A stretch of DNA of 46,582 nucleotides from Burkholderiales bacterium (GTDB taxonomy: Bacteria; Pseudomonadota; Gammaproteobacteria; Burkholderiales; Usitatibacteraceae). Each line of letters begins with the position of its first letter. Position 1 is the stretch's first letter. Made by a program: the position numbers and the translations under genes. Below are positions 36,172 through 44,238 of this stretch, in pieces. The notes under the pieces were generated by a model. That model searched no databases and was not told the origin of the DNA. It was given only the letters and a program-made list of their open reading frames with translations. The stretch is from positions 1 through 46,582 of the forward strand of contig JAFMJY010000005.1 of assembly GCA_017853245.1 (NCBI GenBank), given 5' to 3'.

Positions 36172-37896
36172 TCAGGCCGGCGCGGCTTCCTTGAGAATCG
36201 TCTCGCCCGGCTTCACGCGCGTAAAGCGCACGGCCTCTTCGGTGATGTCGAGTGAGCCCTCGAGACTGCGGACCACGGTGTAGCGCGACCGGTCGAGCGC
36301 GCTCGGCACCGGGAAATCCTCGCGGAAGTGGGCGCCGCGCGAGTCCTCGCGGGCGAGCGCCGCCGTGGCGATCACCCGGCTCACCGAGAGGAGGTTGCGC
36401 AGGTTCATCCAGTCGTGCCACGTGAGGTTATAGACGCGGTTGCCGTCCGCCACGCCGACCTTCATGAGCTCGCCCTCGAGCGACTCGAGGGTGGACAGGC
36501 CCCGCCTCAACCCAGCCGTATCGCGCAGGATGCCCACATCGTTCCACATGCACTCGTAGAGCGCCTCGCGGATCGGCGTGAGGTCGCCGGTGGGAAGGCC
36601 GAAAGGCGCCTCATGTTCGGCGACCGCGCGGGCAATGGCATCAGCGTCTGGCTCATGGAACGCCCGCGTGCCGCGAACCTCACGCGCCATCGTGTCCCCA
36701 GCGATGCCGCCATAGACAGTGGAGTTAGCCACGCCGTTGCCGCCCAGGCGATTGGCGCCATGGACGCCGCCCGTGTCCTCCCCCGCCGCGTAGAGGCCGG
36801 CGAGCGCTGTGGCCGTGTCGGGCCGGAACACGACGCCGCCCATGAGGTAATGCGCGGTGGGAACGACCTCCACCTTGCCGCCGGCGAGGTCGAAACCGCA
36901 ATCAGCACAGCGCTCGACCATGCCCTTGAACTGGCGGCGCACGATGTCGGGGCCCAGGTGGCTCATCTGGATGTAGACGCCGCCGTTGGGTGTGGTGCGC
37001 CCGGCGCGCATCTCTCGGAAGATCGATCGCGAGACGATGTCGCGCGTGGCGCGCTCCAGGGCCTTGTCGTAGTTGCCCATGAAGCGATCGCCCGCGCCGT
37101 TCACGAGCCAGCCGCCCGCGCCGCGCAGACCCTCCTCGAGGACGGTGCCAGTCATGCGGGTGTGCGTTCCGGCAAGCAACCCGGTGGGATGGAACTGCAC
37201 CATCTCCATGTCGCGAAGCGCCAGGCCCGCGCGCAACGCCATGGCGAGGCCGTCGCAGCTCTTGTCGCCCGAGGGCGTGTGGAACTTATACATCGTCGGC
37301 CCACCGCCGGTGCCGAGCAGCACGGCCTTCGCACGAACCATCACGAATTCGCCCGTGCGCATGTCGATCATCAGCACGCCGGCAAGCGATTGCCCGTCGC
37401 GCGTGCGGATCAGCTCGACGGCGCGATGCTCCTCCAGACGCCGGATACCGCGAGCCCACACCTGCTCGGCGAGGCGATTGATGATCTCGATGCCGGTGAG
37501 GTCGCCCTTGTGCACCGTGCGATCGAAGGTTTGCCCCGCAAACGCCTTCTGGTGAATGGTGCCGTCGGGGTTCCGGTCGAAGAAGCAGCCCAGCTCGTTC
37601 TCGAGCTCATGAATGCGCTCGACCGCCTTGGAGACGAGCGTCCACGCGAGCTCCTGGTCCGGAAGCCACTTGCCGCCCTCGATCGTGTCCATGAAATGGC
37701 GCTCGACGGAATCGCCCTCGGCCAGCGCCACGTTGTAGCCACCCTGCACCATGCGCGTGCAGCCACTCTTGCCGAGCAGGCCCTTCACGGCGATGGTGAT
37801 GTCGAGCGAAGGGTCGGCCTGATGCGCATGCAGCGCCGCGAAGAGCCCGGCGCCGCCAGAGCCCAGGACCAAAATATCCGTGTCGACGCGCTTCAT
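36172..37896 (-). CDS. Succinate dehydrogenase/fumarate reductase-like flavoprotein subunit
   Basis: The product is 574 residues. It has the FAD loop GSGGAGLFAA (12-21), HPTG in MVQFHPTGLLAG, an Arg-containing DIVSRSIFREM helix, His in TAHYLMGG and Arg in ANRLGGNGVANS, so the catalytic set for dicarboxylate oxidation/reduction is present. The histidine that covalently binds FAD in SdhA/FrdA (S-H-T before AAQGG) is replaced by Cys46 in SGCTRMVQGG, so flavin is probably held non-covalently or linked differently. Together with the iron-sulfur and two membrane subunits at 40476-41883 it would form a complete quinone-linked complex. Its ATG overlaps the beta-hydratase stop by one base. Confidence 0.85.
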   Translation of the reverse strand: MKRVDTDILVLGSGGAGLFAALHAHQADPSLDITIAVKGLLGKSGCTRMVQGGYNVALAEGDSVERHFMDTIEGGKWLPDQELAWTLVSKAVERIHELENELGCFFDRNPDGTIHQKAFAGQTFDRTVHKGDLTGIEIINRLAEQVWARGIRRLEEHRAVELIRTRDGQSLAGVLMIDMRTGEFVMVRAKAVLLGTGGGPTMYKFHTPSGDKSCDGLAMALRAGLALRDMEMVQFHPTGLLAGTHTRMTGTVLEEGLRGAGGWLVNGAGDRFMGNYDKALERATRDIVSRSIFREMRAGRTTPNGGVYIQMSHLGPDIVRRQFKGMVERCADCGFDLAGGKVEVVPTAHYLMGGVVFRPDTATALAGLYAAGEDTGGVHGANRLGGNGVANSTVYGGIAGDTMAREVRGTRAFHEPDADAIARAVAEHEAPFGLPTGDLTPIREALYECMWNDVGILRDTAGLRRGLSTLESLEGELMKVGVADGNRVYNLTWHDWMNLRNLLSVSRVIATAALAREDSRGAHFREDFPVPSALDRSRYTVVRSLEGSLDITEEAVRFTRVKPGETILKEAAPA

Positions 37897-38507
37897 CAGG
37901 CCTTGACGCCGAGCGAGGCCAGCACGTCCGCGCGCCGGCGCTGCGTTTCCGAGGCCACCTCGCGATAGAGGCTGCCGCCGTGGCTATCCATGCCGACCAG
38001 CAGCGGCCCGAAGCTCTTCACGCGAAACTGCCAGAGCGACTCCGGGTTCACGTCGTCGAGATCCACATCCTCGATGGCCTCTATCCAGGTGGTCTCGAGC
38101 GCCGCCGTGCCGCCGATGATGGCAAGGTACACGCCACCGAGTTCCTGGAAAGCGGCCTGCGAGCCATCCCGCAACCCGCCCTTGCCGATGATCATGCGCA
38201 CACCGTACTGCGTCATCAGCGGGCGCGTGAAGCGCTCCATGCGATCCGACGTCGTGGTGCCCACACAGATCGGCTCGTAGCCCGCGGGAAACTTCGCCGA
38301 CACCGGCACCCTACGCACGTTGGGCGCCGTGTGGATCACCGCGTGGCCCTGCAGGTTCAAGCGCGTCTTCCGTCCGCGGTCAAACATCTCGATCTGCGTG
38401 CGGTCCCGGATGCCGAAGAGCAATCCGTTCAGCGTCACCGTGTCGCCCACGCGCCAGGCGCGCGCTTGCGCTTCGGTAACGGGCGTGTCGACGTCGTGGT
38501 GGCTCAT
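37896..38507 (-). CDS. Class I fumarase/tartrate dehydratase beta subunit
   Basis: The product is 203 residues, matching the C-terminal domain of class I fumarases (FumA-C/TtdB type). It has VTLNGLLFGIRDRTQIEMF, KFPAGYEPICVGTTTSDRMERF, MIIGKGGL and SFGPLLVGMDSHGGSLYRE. With the alpha subunit it hydrates fumarate-like, or dehydrates hydroxy-dicarboxylate, substrates with an iron-sulfur cluster. ATG 38507 begins the natural N-terminus and lies one base after the alpha-subunit stop. Confidence 0.88.
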   Translation of the reverse strand: MSHHDVDTPVTEAQARAWRVGDTVTLNGLLFGIRDRTQIEMFDRGRKTRLNLQGHAVIHTAPNVRRVPVSAKFPAGYEPICVGTTTSDRMERFTRPLMTQYGVRMIIGKGGLRDGSQAAFQELGGVYLAIIGGTAALETTWIEAIEDVDLDDVNPESLWQFRVKSFGPLLVGMDSHGGSLYREVASETQRRRADVLASLGVKA

Positions 38508-38508
38508 G

Positions 38509-39387
38509 TCAGGCGTCGTAGGACAGGCCGGCGGGAGTAAGACGCGCCGTGGCACGCCGCACGGCGTGGCACTGCATGTTCACGGCCACCGGGTTCATGG
38601 TGATGTGGGTGGCGGCGAGTTCCACGTGCACTGCGAAGGCAGTCGAGTCGCCGCCGAGGCCCTGTGGGCCTACGCCCAGCTCGTTCACCGCGGCGGAGAG
38701 CTCATCCTCGAGTTTCGCGCCCTCCGCATCCGCGCAGCGGCTGCCGAGCGGGCGCGAGGTGGCGGCGATCTTCGCCAGGTGCACGCACAGGTCGCCCGAC
38801 CCACCGATGCCCACGCCCACGATCGTCGGCGGGCACGTCTTGCCGCCTGCGGCGATGACACAATCCACCACGAAGGCCTTGATGGCGGCGACCCCTTCGG
38901 CGGGAATCGCCATGCGCAGGAACGTGTTGTTCTCGGAGCCGCTGCCCTTGGGGATCATTTCGATCGCGAGCTCGTGCGGGCGATCCGAGAACGCCACGTT
39001 GATCACCGGTATGCGCGTGCCGCACGAGGTGTGATCGTTAACCCGCGTGATCGGATGCACGACCGAGGAGCGAAGCGGGTGCTCGCGTGTGGCGCGCGTG
39101 CATCCGCGAACGATGGCCGCCTCGAGATCGACGCCATCGAACTGCACGCCGCGCCCGACGGTCACGTTGTAGATCGGGATGCCGGTGTCCTGGCAGGTGA
39201 GGTTTTCCGTCTGCTCGGCCACTGCGATGTTGTGGCGTATGGTGCCCAGCACCTGCCGCGCGCGCGGCTGCGTCTCGGCGGCCGCCAGCCGCTCGAGGCC
39301 CTGCTTCACGTCCGGCGGCAACACCTTGAGCGCGCGGATGTAGAGGGCGCGGGCGGCCTCCTCGACCGCCTGCAGATCCACCTTCAT
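38509..39387 (-). CDS. Class I fumarase/tartrate dehydratase alpha subunit
   Basis: The product is 292 residues of the TtdA type. The likely [4Fe-4S] ligands are Cys65 (LTCQDTGIP), Cys185 (GGKTCPPTIVGVGIGG) and Cys273 (VNMQCHAVRR), at nearly the spacing seen in TtdA. It forms the catalytic part with the beta subunit encoded next. The two-gene form is shared by archaeal-type fumarases, tartrate dehydratase and mesaconase-type enzymes, so the natural substrate is open. The neighbouring succinate dehydrogenase-like complex suggests a substrate related to succinate/fumarate/malate. Confidence 0.88.
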   Translation of the reverse strand: MKVDLQAVEEAARALYIRALKVLPPDVKQGLERLAAAETQPRARQVLGTIRHNIAVAEQTENLTCQDTGIPIYNVTVGRGVQFDGVDLEAAIVRGCTRATREHPLRSSVVHPITRVNDHTSCGTRIPVINVAFSDRPHELAIEMIPKGSGSENNTFLRMAIPAEGVAAIKAFVVDCVIAAGGKTCPPTIVGVGIGGSGDLCVHLAKIAATSRPLGSRCADAEGAKLEDELSAAVNELGVGPQGLGGDSTAFAVHVELAATHITMNPVAVNMQCHAVRRATARLTPAGLSYDA

Positions 39388-39406
39388 CGCTGCACGCCCT
39401 CGCCCG

Positions 39407-40408
39407 TCAGTTCGCCGTGAGCTTGCGGCGCGCCACCACCTGCGCCCAGCGCTGCAGCTCGGCAGCGATCTGATTGGTGAACTCGGCCGGGGTGTTGCCG
39501 ATCGAGACCATGCCCTGCCCCGCGAGGCGCGACTGCACGTCCGGGTCGCGCAGCACCTTCACCGTGTCGGCGTAAATCCTGTCGACGATATCCTTCGGCG
39601 TGCCGGCCGGAACCATGAAGCCGAACCACCCGGTGTTTTCAAAGCCGGCGAGGCCCGCCTCGATGGCCGTGGGCACGTTGGGAAGCATCTTGGAGCGTTC
39701 GCGGCTCGTCACCGCCAGCGCCCGCAGACGGCCATCGTTCACGAAAGCCGAGGCTGCGGCGATGTTGCCGACGATCAGCTCGATCTGCCCGCCCACGAGG
39801 TCCGTGTAGGCGAGGGCCTCGCCCTTGTAAGGCACGTGCTTGATGTCGATACCGGCGGCGTCGGCGAAATTCTCTCCCGCCATGTGCACCTGGCTGCCCT
39901 GGCCCGCGGAACCGAAGTTCAGGTCCCCCGGCTTCGCCTTGGCGAGCGCGATCAGTTCCTTCAGCGTGTTGGCCTGCACCTTCGGGTTCACGGCAATGAG
40001 CATCGGTCCGCTGGCGAGGTTGGTGACCGGGATCAGGTCCTTGGCCGGGTCGAAGCCCATGCTTTTGTAGATGTGCGGGTTCACGGTCACCACGCTGCCC
40101 GAAGGCAGGAAGATCGTGTGGCCATCGGGCGCCGCTTTCGCCGCCGCCACGCCGCCGATGTTGCCCCCTGCGCCGGCGCGGTTTTCGACGATGACGTTCT
40201 GGCCCCACATCGCCGAGAGCTTCTGCGCCATGAGTCGCCCCACGATGTCGGTGGTGCCCCCGGCCGCGAACGGGACGATGATGGTTACCGTCTTCGTGGG
40301 CCACGCCCCCTGCGCAAGCGCGAACGCCGGAAAGGTTGCGAGGGCGGCGATCGCGCCGCGAAGGAGCACGCGCCGAAGGCCGGCGCCCAGACCGATTCCG
40401 TTGCTCAT
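39407..40408 (-). CDS. Bug/TctC-type solute-binding protein, copy 1
   Basis: The product is 333 residues. The signal peptide (RRVLLRGAIAALATFPAFALAQ) is followed by WPTKTVTIIVPFAAGGTTDIVGR, VENRAGAGGNIGG and VPYKGEALAYTDLVGGQ, the Bug family landmarks. ATG 40408 has GGAGG upstream; the longer open frame has no signal peptide. It probably binds a carboxylate in the periplasm. It sits between the complex subunits and the hydratase, 19 bases from the latter, so the ligand may be the substrate of these enzymes. Confidence 0.87.
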   Translation of the reverse strand: MSNGIGLGAGLRRVLLRGAIAALATFPAFALAQGAWPTKTVTIIVPFAAGGTTDIVGRLMAQKLSAMWGQNVIVENRAGAGGNIGGVAAAKAAPDGHTIFLPSGSVVTVNPHIYKSMGFDPAKDLIPVTNLASGPMLIAVNPKVQANTLKELIALAKAKPGDLNFGSAGQGSQVHMAGENFADAAGIDIKHVPYKGEALAYTDLVGGQIELIVGNIAAASAFVNDGRLRALAVTSRERSKMLPNVPTAIEAGLAGFENTGWFGFMVPAGTPKDIVDRIYADTVKVLRDPDVQSRLAGQGMVSIGNTPAEFTNQIAAELQRWAQVVARRKLTAN

Positions 40409-40475
40409 GACATTTCCTCCGTTGGGGGTTGTTGTGCGGACTATTTTGTCACGGCCACGCCCGAAAGCCCGCCAA

Positions 40476-40832
40476 TCACCGCGCGAGCGCCAGGGCAAAC
40501 GCGAGACCGGCCACGACCCCGACGCCCGCCGTGCCGGCGATCCAGTTCTTGCGCAGGCCGGTGCCGCTGCCGAATTCGATGAGGAGCAAGCGCACGCCAC
40601 CCATCATGTGCAGGCCCAGGAGAACCACCAACCCCCACTCGGCGAACTTGAAGAGCGGCTGGTCCGTCGCGCGCAGGAAATCCTCGAGGGCATCGGCCCC
40701 CGTGAGGGCCTGGCCCAGCGCCCAGAAATGCACGGGCAGGAACAGCGCGAGGCCCAGGCCGGACAGGCGATGCGCCAGAAAGGCCCAGTACGCCGGATGC
40801 TGCCGAGCGCGGAAATCTCCGGGCCGTCTCAA
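40476..40832 (-). CDS. Succinate dehydrogenase-like membrane anchor subunit (cytochrome b type)
   Basis: The product is 118 residues with three hydrophobic helices. The first holds AYWAFLAHRLSGLGLALFLPVHF, the HRLSG...H pattern of SdhC-type cytochrome b subunits; GLHMMGGVRLLLIEF marks the third histidine region. It anchors the iron-sulfur and flavin subunits and carries haem or quinone sites. The start is TTG 40832 in a TTGA overlap with the preceding subunit; the open frame upstream of it overlaps that gene. Confidence 0.8.
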   Translation of the reverse strand: MRRPGDFRARQHPAYWAFLAHRLSGLGLALFLPVHFWALGQALTGADALEDFLRATDQPLFKFAEWGLVVLLGLHMMGGVRLLLIEFGSGTGLRKNWIAGTAGVGVVAGLAFALALAR

Positions 40833-41170
40833 GCGGTAACCCCGTAAACCGCCCGAAGCCCCATCACCAGGATGACTGACGCCACTGCCCACGCGAGGGC
40901 ACGCGCCGCGCGGGGCCCGAAGCGAAACCACTCGCGAGCAATGTTCTCGACGCCGACGGGCACATGCACCGCGCAGGCGAGGACGAAGACCGAATAGAAC
41001 CCCGCAAAGATCAGGTTGCCGCGCGTACGACCGAGGATTTCGCCCGCCGTGAGCCCACCCTGCACCGCGTAGATGATGGTCGCAAGGTGCACCACCACGC
41101 AGACCGCCAGCACCATGGCGCTGATGCGCGAGGCGTACCAGCGCCGCGCTTCGGAAACCGCGTCACTCAC
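40829..41170 (-). CDS. Succinate dehydrogenase-like membrane anchor subunit, second
   Basis: The product is 113 residues with three hydrophobic segments (about 17-38, 50-74 and 88-108). Histidines lie in VCVVVHLATII and LACAVHVPVGVENIAREW, the kind of positions used for haem or quinone binding. GTG 41170 overlaps the iron-sulfur subunit stop (GTGA) and the gene overlaps the next subunit by 4 bases, so all three are translationally coupled. It would be the partner of the 118-residue anchor. Confidence 0.75.
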   Translation of the reverse strand: MSDAVSEARRWYASRISAMVLAVCVVVHLATIIYAVQGGLTAGEILGRTRGNLIFAGFYSVFVLACAVHVPVGVENIAREWFRFGPRAARALAWAVASVILVMGLRAVYGVTA

Positions 41171-41883
41171 AGCTTGCCCCGGATGGCGGCGCGCCCGGCG
41201 AGTCGCTTCAGGCCTGCAATCGACACGGTAGGCTGCAACTGCTTGGGGCAGCGCTCGGTGCACGAGCCTTGCGTGTGGCACGCATGACAGCCCACGTCGC
41301 CCGCCACTGCGCGCAGGCGCTCGCGCTGCGCCACGTCGCGCACGTCATTCGCGAGCGTCCAGGCGCGATTCAACGCCGCGGGCCCCAGAAACTCCGGCCG
41401 CCACTCGACCACGTCGCAGGACGCGTAGCAAACACCGCAGCCGATGCACTCGATGCCAGCGTTGGCCGCCTGACGCTCGGCCGACTCCGGCGACACGGTG
41501 GCGAACGGCTCGTGCCGAGTGGCCGAGCCCTGAAACTGCCCCCTCGCGCGCGCCCACTTGTCGAAGAACTCGCTCATGTCAGTAGCGAGATCCTTGATCA
41601 CGGGCAGGTTCGCAAGGGGCGCGATTTCCAGCGTGTCGCCGTCCGCTACTTTTGCCACGTGAGTGCGGCAGGTCCAGCGCGGCCTGCCGTTGACCGTCAT
41701 GGCGCAGGAGCCACACATGCCGACTCGGCAGGCGTAGCGATAACTCAACGTAGGCTCGAGGTGGCGCTGGATGTGGGTTACGACATCCAGAACCGTCTGG
41801 CTTTCCTGGCGAGGGACGTCGTACAGCGAGAACGCGCCATCCCGCGCGCCACGCCAGACGCGAACCTTCAGCAGGGCATCCAT
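41167..41883 (-). CDS. Succinate dehydrogenase/fumarate reductase-like iron-sulfur subunit
   Basis: The product is 238 residues. The N-terminal ferredoxin domain has the [2Fe-2S] ligands Cys52, 57, 60 and 72 (ACRVGMCGSCAMTVNGRPRW, then TC). The C-terminal part has CIGCGVCYASC and CHACHTQGSCTERCPKQLQP for the [4Fe-4S] and [3Fe-4S] clusters. It passes electrons between the flavoprotein and the membrane anchors. ATG 41883 is the first base expected from the promoter at 41890-41918, so the message appears leaderless. It is the first gene of the long minus-strand train. Confidence 0.9.
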   Translation of the reverse strand: MDALLKVRVWRGARDGAFSLYDVPRQESQTVLDVVTHIQRHLEPTLSYRYACRVGMCGSCAMTVNGRPRWTCRTHVAKVADGDTLEIAPLANLPVIKDLATDMSEFFDKWARARGQFQGSATRHEPFATVSPESAERQAANAGIECIGCGVCYASCDVVEWRPEFLGPAALNRAWTLANDVRDVAQRERLRAVAGDVGCHACHTQGSCTERCPKQLQPTVSIAGLKRLAGRAAIRGKL

Positions 41884-41889
41884 GGCTGA

Positions 41890-41918
41890 ATTATGAGTCG
41901 GATCCGGCTGTGTGCCAA
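41890..41918 (-). promoter_or_regulatory. Sigma70-type promoter of the 41.9-24.1 kb gene train
   Basis: On the minus strand TTGGCA (41918-41913) and CATAAT (41895-41890) are separated by exactly 17 bases, each one mismatch from consensus. Six bases (TCAGCC) follow the -10 before the ATG at 41883, so the expected +1 is the A of the start codon. Confidence 0.75.
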
Positions 41919-41929
41919 TGCGCCAGGCG

Positions 41930-42634
41930 CTAGTCCGTGGCAGCGAAAAACATGTTCCACGAAACCCGCGTCACCCGGTAGCCGAGCCCCGAGACGAATT
42001 CGAAGAGCGGGGGGTTATCGGCATTGCATTCAAACAGCACGGGCGGAAACCCACAACGCCGCAGCGTCTCGGTGGCCCCCCTCAGCACGTGCAACTCGTT
42101 GTCTTCCACGTCAAGCTTGATGAACGACACGCCGGACAGCTGGTAACTGTCCAGCGTGCGAACCTCGACAGTCTCCTGCGCCAGCACGGCCTGCGACCCC
42201 GGGTGCAAGGTCGAGCCGCCCCCGTCCGCGCTCACGACGGACAGCGTTCGCTGCCCGGCCTGCTCCAAGCTGCCCAACGCGACGTTGTGGCACTCGACAT
42301 TCCGCGCGTCGCTCAAGGCAACGCTGCCGCACAAGGCGTAGAAAGTCCGGCGCTGCGGCTCGAAGGCGTGCACCTGCGACGCATGGCGCGACAAAGACAC
42401 GGCGTAAGTGCCCGTGTGCGCCCCGATATCCAGCACAACCCCTCGGCAGAATTGCTGACACCAATCGATCATGGCCGCCTCAAAGAGGCCCTGGGTGGCA
42501 TAGTCCCCGACCAGCGCCTCGGGCAGCAGGTAGCAGGCCTGGCCCTCCGGATTGAGCAGGCGCTGGCGCACGCGCTCCCGAACCTCGTCTTCGCGGGGTT
42601 TGAGCAGGACAACGTAACGGGTTTCGTGGGCCAT
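41930..42634 (-). CDS. FkbM-family methyltransferase
   Basis: The product is 234 residues. The SAM-binding segment is VVLDIGAHTGTYAVSL (about 67-82), followed by acidic VHAFEPQ. The FkbM region has SGVSFIKLDVEDNELHVLRGA and FPPVLFECNA. These enzymes O-methylate sugars, polyketides or other small molecules, and solitary copies often accompany surface glycan synthesis; the acceptor is unknown. ATG 42634 begins the conserved part; upstream in-frame sequence is intergenic. It is divergent from the AEC carrier and its end lies beside the train promoter. Confidence 0.82.
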   Translation of the reverse strand: MAHETRYVVLLKPREDEVRERVRQRLLNPEGQACYLLPEALVGDYATQGLFEAAMIDWCQQFCRGVVLDIGAHTGTYAVSLSRHASQVHAFEPQRRTFYALCGSVALSDARNVECHNVALGSLEQAGQRTLSVVSADGGGSTLHPGSQAVLAQETVEVRTLDSYQLSGVSFIKLDVEDNELHVLRGATETLRRCGFPPVLFECNADNPPLFEFVSGLGYRVTRVSWNMFFAATD

Positions 42635-42661
42635 ATCGACGCCTTTGACGGTCTTGCCCGC

Positions 42662-42693
42662 CAGGCTCCGACCGCAGCTTGCCTCGGAGCCTG
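42662..42693. repeat. 10-base perfect inverted repeat in the fkbM leader
   Basis: The arms CAGGCTCCGA (42662-42671) and TCGGAGCCTG (42684-42693) are separated by 12 bases. A CATAAT -10-like box lies just upstream on the minus strand (42710-42705), so the repeat would fall in the first 40 bases of the fkbM message. It may be an RNA hairpin or a repressor site. Confidence 0.5.
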
Positions 42694-42791
42694 ATTGCGG
42701 CCTGATTATGGGTTTCCCCCGCTGTGCGCGCCACCGCCACCCCCCGTACAGCCTCGGATGCCGTGCTACCCTCGCCGCGCCGCGCGCCGCC

Positions 42792-43685
42792 ATGCAGACC
42801 ACGCTACTCATCCTGCCGAACTTCGTGCTGATCCTGGCCGGCCTCGCGCTTGCACGGCGCTTCGGCTTTGGCAGCGATTTCTGGGCAGGCCTCGAGAAGC
42901 TCGTCTATTTCGTGCTCTTTCCGGCGCTGCTCTTCCGAACACTCGCGCTCGCCACGCTTGACCTGGCTTCCGTCGCCACCATGCTTGCCTGCGGCGCGGG
43001 TATCACCGTGCTGGCCATGGGGCTCTCGGCGCTCGCGAGGCCCCTCTTCGGGGCCAACCCGCGAACCGCGGCGTCGTGTTTCCAGTGCGCGTTCCGCTTC
43101 AACTCCTACATCGGCCTCGCCGTGGCAGGCACCGTCTACGGCGCGCCCGGGCTCGCGCTGACCGCCCTGATTTTCGGCGCCATGATCCCGATGGTGAATG
43201 TCGCTGCCGTTTCGATGCTGGCGGCGCATTCACGGGCGAACCCGTGGGCTGAACTTGCCCGCAACCCGTTGGTGCTCTCCACCGTCGGGGGCCTCGTCTG
43301 GGGCCAACTTGGCCTGCCGCTGCCGCGCTTTGCCGACCAGACGCTCAACCTCCTGGGGCAGTCGGCGCTGCCGGCGGGGCTCCTGGCCGTGGGCGCCGCC
43401 TTGCGCATCGAGGGCATGGGCGAGAAGCCGCTCGTGCATGGCTGGTGGCTTGCGATCAAATTGGTGCTGATGCCTGCGGGCGCGATCGCCTGCGCTCATT
43501 TTTTTGTGCTGCCGCCCAACGAAGCGGGCGCGCTGGTCGTCTGGGCCGCCTTGCCCACGGCAGCAAGCGCCTACATCCTCGCCGTCCGGATGGGCGGTGA
43601 CGGGCCAGCAGTCGCGGCGCAGATCACGGCGAGCACGCTCCTGTCGATGCTGACGCTCCCCGTCTGGATCGCGCTCATCGTCTGA
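42792..43685 (+). CDS. AEC-family (auxin efflux carrier/malonate-type) transporter
   Basis: The product is 297 residues with about ten helices in two inverted halves. The N-terminal helix FVLILAGLALARRFGFG, CFQCAFRFNSYIGLAVAG in the fourth helix and LPAGLLAVGAAL in the second half are the family landmarks. Bacterial members move malate, malonate or other carboxylates. ATG 42792 starts the first helix; the frame upstream is intergenic. A hairpin terminator follows. Confidence 0.85.
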   Translation: MQTTLLILPNFVLILAGLALARRFGFGSDFWAGLEKLVYFVLFPALLFRTLALATLDLASVATMLACGAGITVLAMGLSALARPLFGANPRTAASCFQCAFRFNSYIGLAVAGTVYGAPGLALTALIFGAMIPMVNVAAVSMLAAHSRANPWAELARNPLVLSTVGGLVWGQLGLPLPRFADQTLNLLGQSALPAGLLAVGAALRIEGMGEKPLVHGWWLAIKLVLMPAGAIACAHFFVLPPNEAGALVVWAALPTAASAYILAVRMGGDGPAVAAQITASTLLSMLTLPVWIALIV

Positions 43686-43705
43686 GGAAGCCGCGCCGGA
43701 AATGC

Positions 43706-43731
43706 AAAGGGCCGCCCGCAGGCGGCCCTTT
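43706..43731. terminator. Bidirectional hairpin terminator between AEC gene and rplS
   Basis: A perfect 11-base-pair stem (AAAGGGCCGCC / GGCGGCCCTTT) closes a CGCA tetraloop between two convergent genes, 20 bases from each stop. The core is the same as in the hairpin at 14046-14069. Confidence 0.85.
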
Positions 43732-43751
43732 GGTGCGAGCTGAACCGAGGC

Positions 43752-44153
43752 TTAGCCTGCGGCGGGCTCTTCCGGCGGCAGCACGTCGCGCTCGGCCACC
43801 GCGGCGAGCTTTTCGCGAATGCGCGCGCTCTTGCCGGAACGGTTGCGGAGGTAATAGAGCTTCGCGCGACGCACGTCGCCGCGGCGCTTGACCTCGATGG
43901 AGGCCACGGCCGGCGAATACGTCTGGAAGGTGCGCTCCACGCCTTCGCCGCTGGAGATCTTGCGCACGATGAAGGAGCTGTTGAGCCCCTTGTTGCGCTT
44001 GGCGATCACCACGCCCTCATACGCCTGCTCGCGCTTCTTGTCGCCCTCGACCACCTGCACCTTGACGATCACCGTGTCGCCGGGGGCGAACTCCGGGATC
44101 TTGCGGCCCAGGCGGGCGATTTCCTCTTGCTCGAGTTTCTGGATCAGGTTCAT
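43752..44153 (-). CDS. rplS: 50S ribosomal protein L19
   Basis: The product is 133 residues: [47 protein letters not shown]-like core and [19 protein letters not shown], all typical of L19. The C-terminal tail (after about residue 115) is longer and acidic, as in betaproteobacteria. It sits at the 30S-50S interface. It is the last gene of rpsP-rimM-trmD-rplS, with AGGAAAGGAA upstream of the ATG. Confidence 0.97.
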   Translation of the reverse strand: MNLIQKLEQEEIARLGRKIPEFAPGDTVIVKVQVVEGDKKREQAYEGVVIAKRNKGLNSSFIVRKISSGEGVERTFQTYSPAVASIEVKRRGDVRRAKLYYLRNRSGKSARIREKLAAVAERDVLPPEEPAAG

Positions 44154-44238
44154 TGCGTTTCCTTTCCTGTCGGTCCGGCCTTCCGGCCTTTCATGCAGAG
44201 CAGCCCTCGGGCTGGTGCATGCAGTTTGTCGTTGGGTG
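44154..44238 (-). other. trmD-rplS intercistronic leader with two hairpins
   Basis: The 85-base gap is longer than the other gaps of this operon. On the minus strand it holds AGCCC-GAG-GGCT flanked by GCATG repeats, then GGCC-GGAA-GGCC, then the ribosome-binding site of rplS. The hairpins could protect or regulate the rplS message. Confidence 0.35.
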
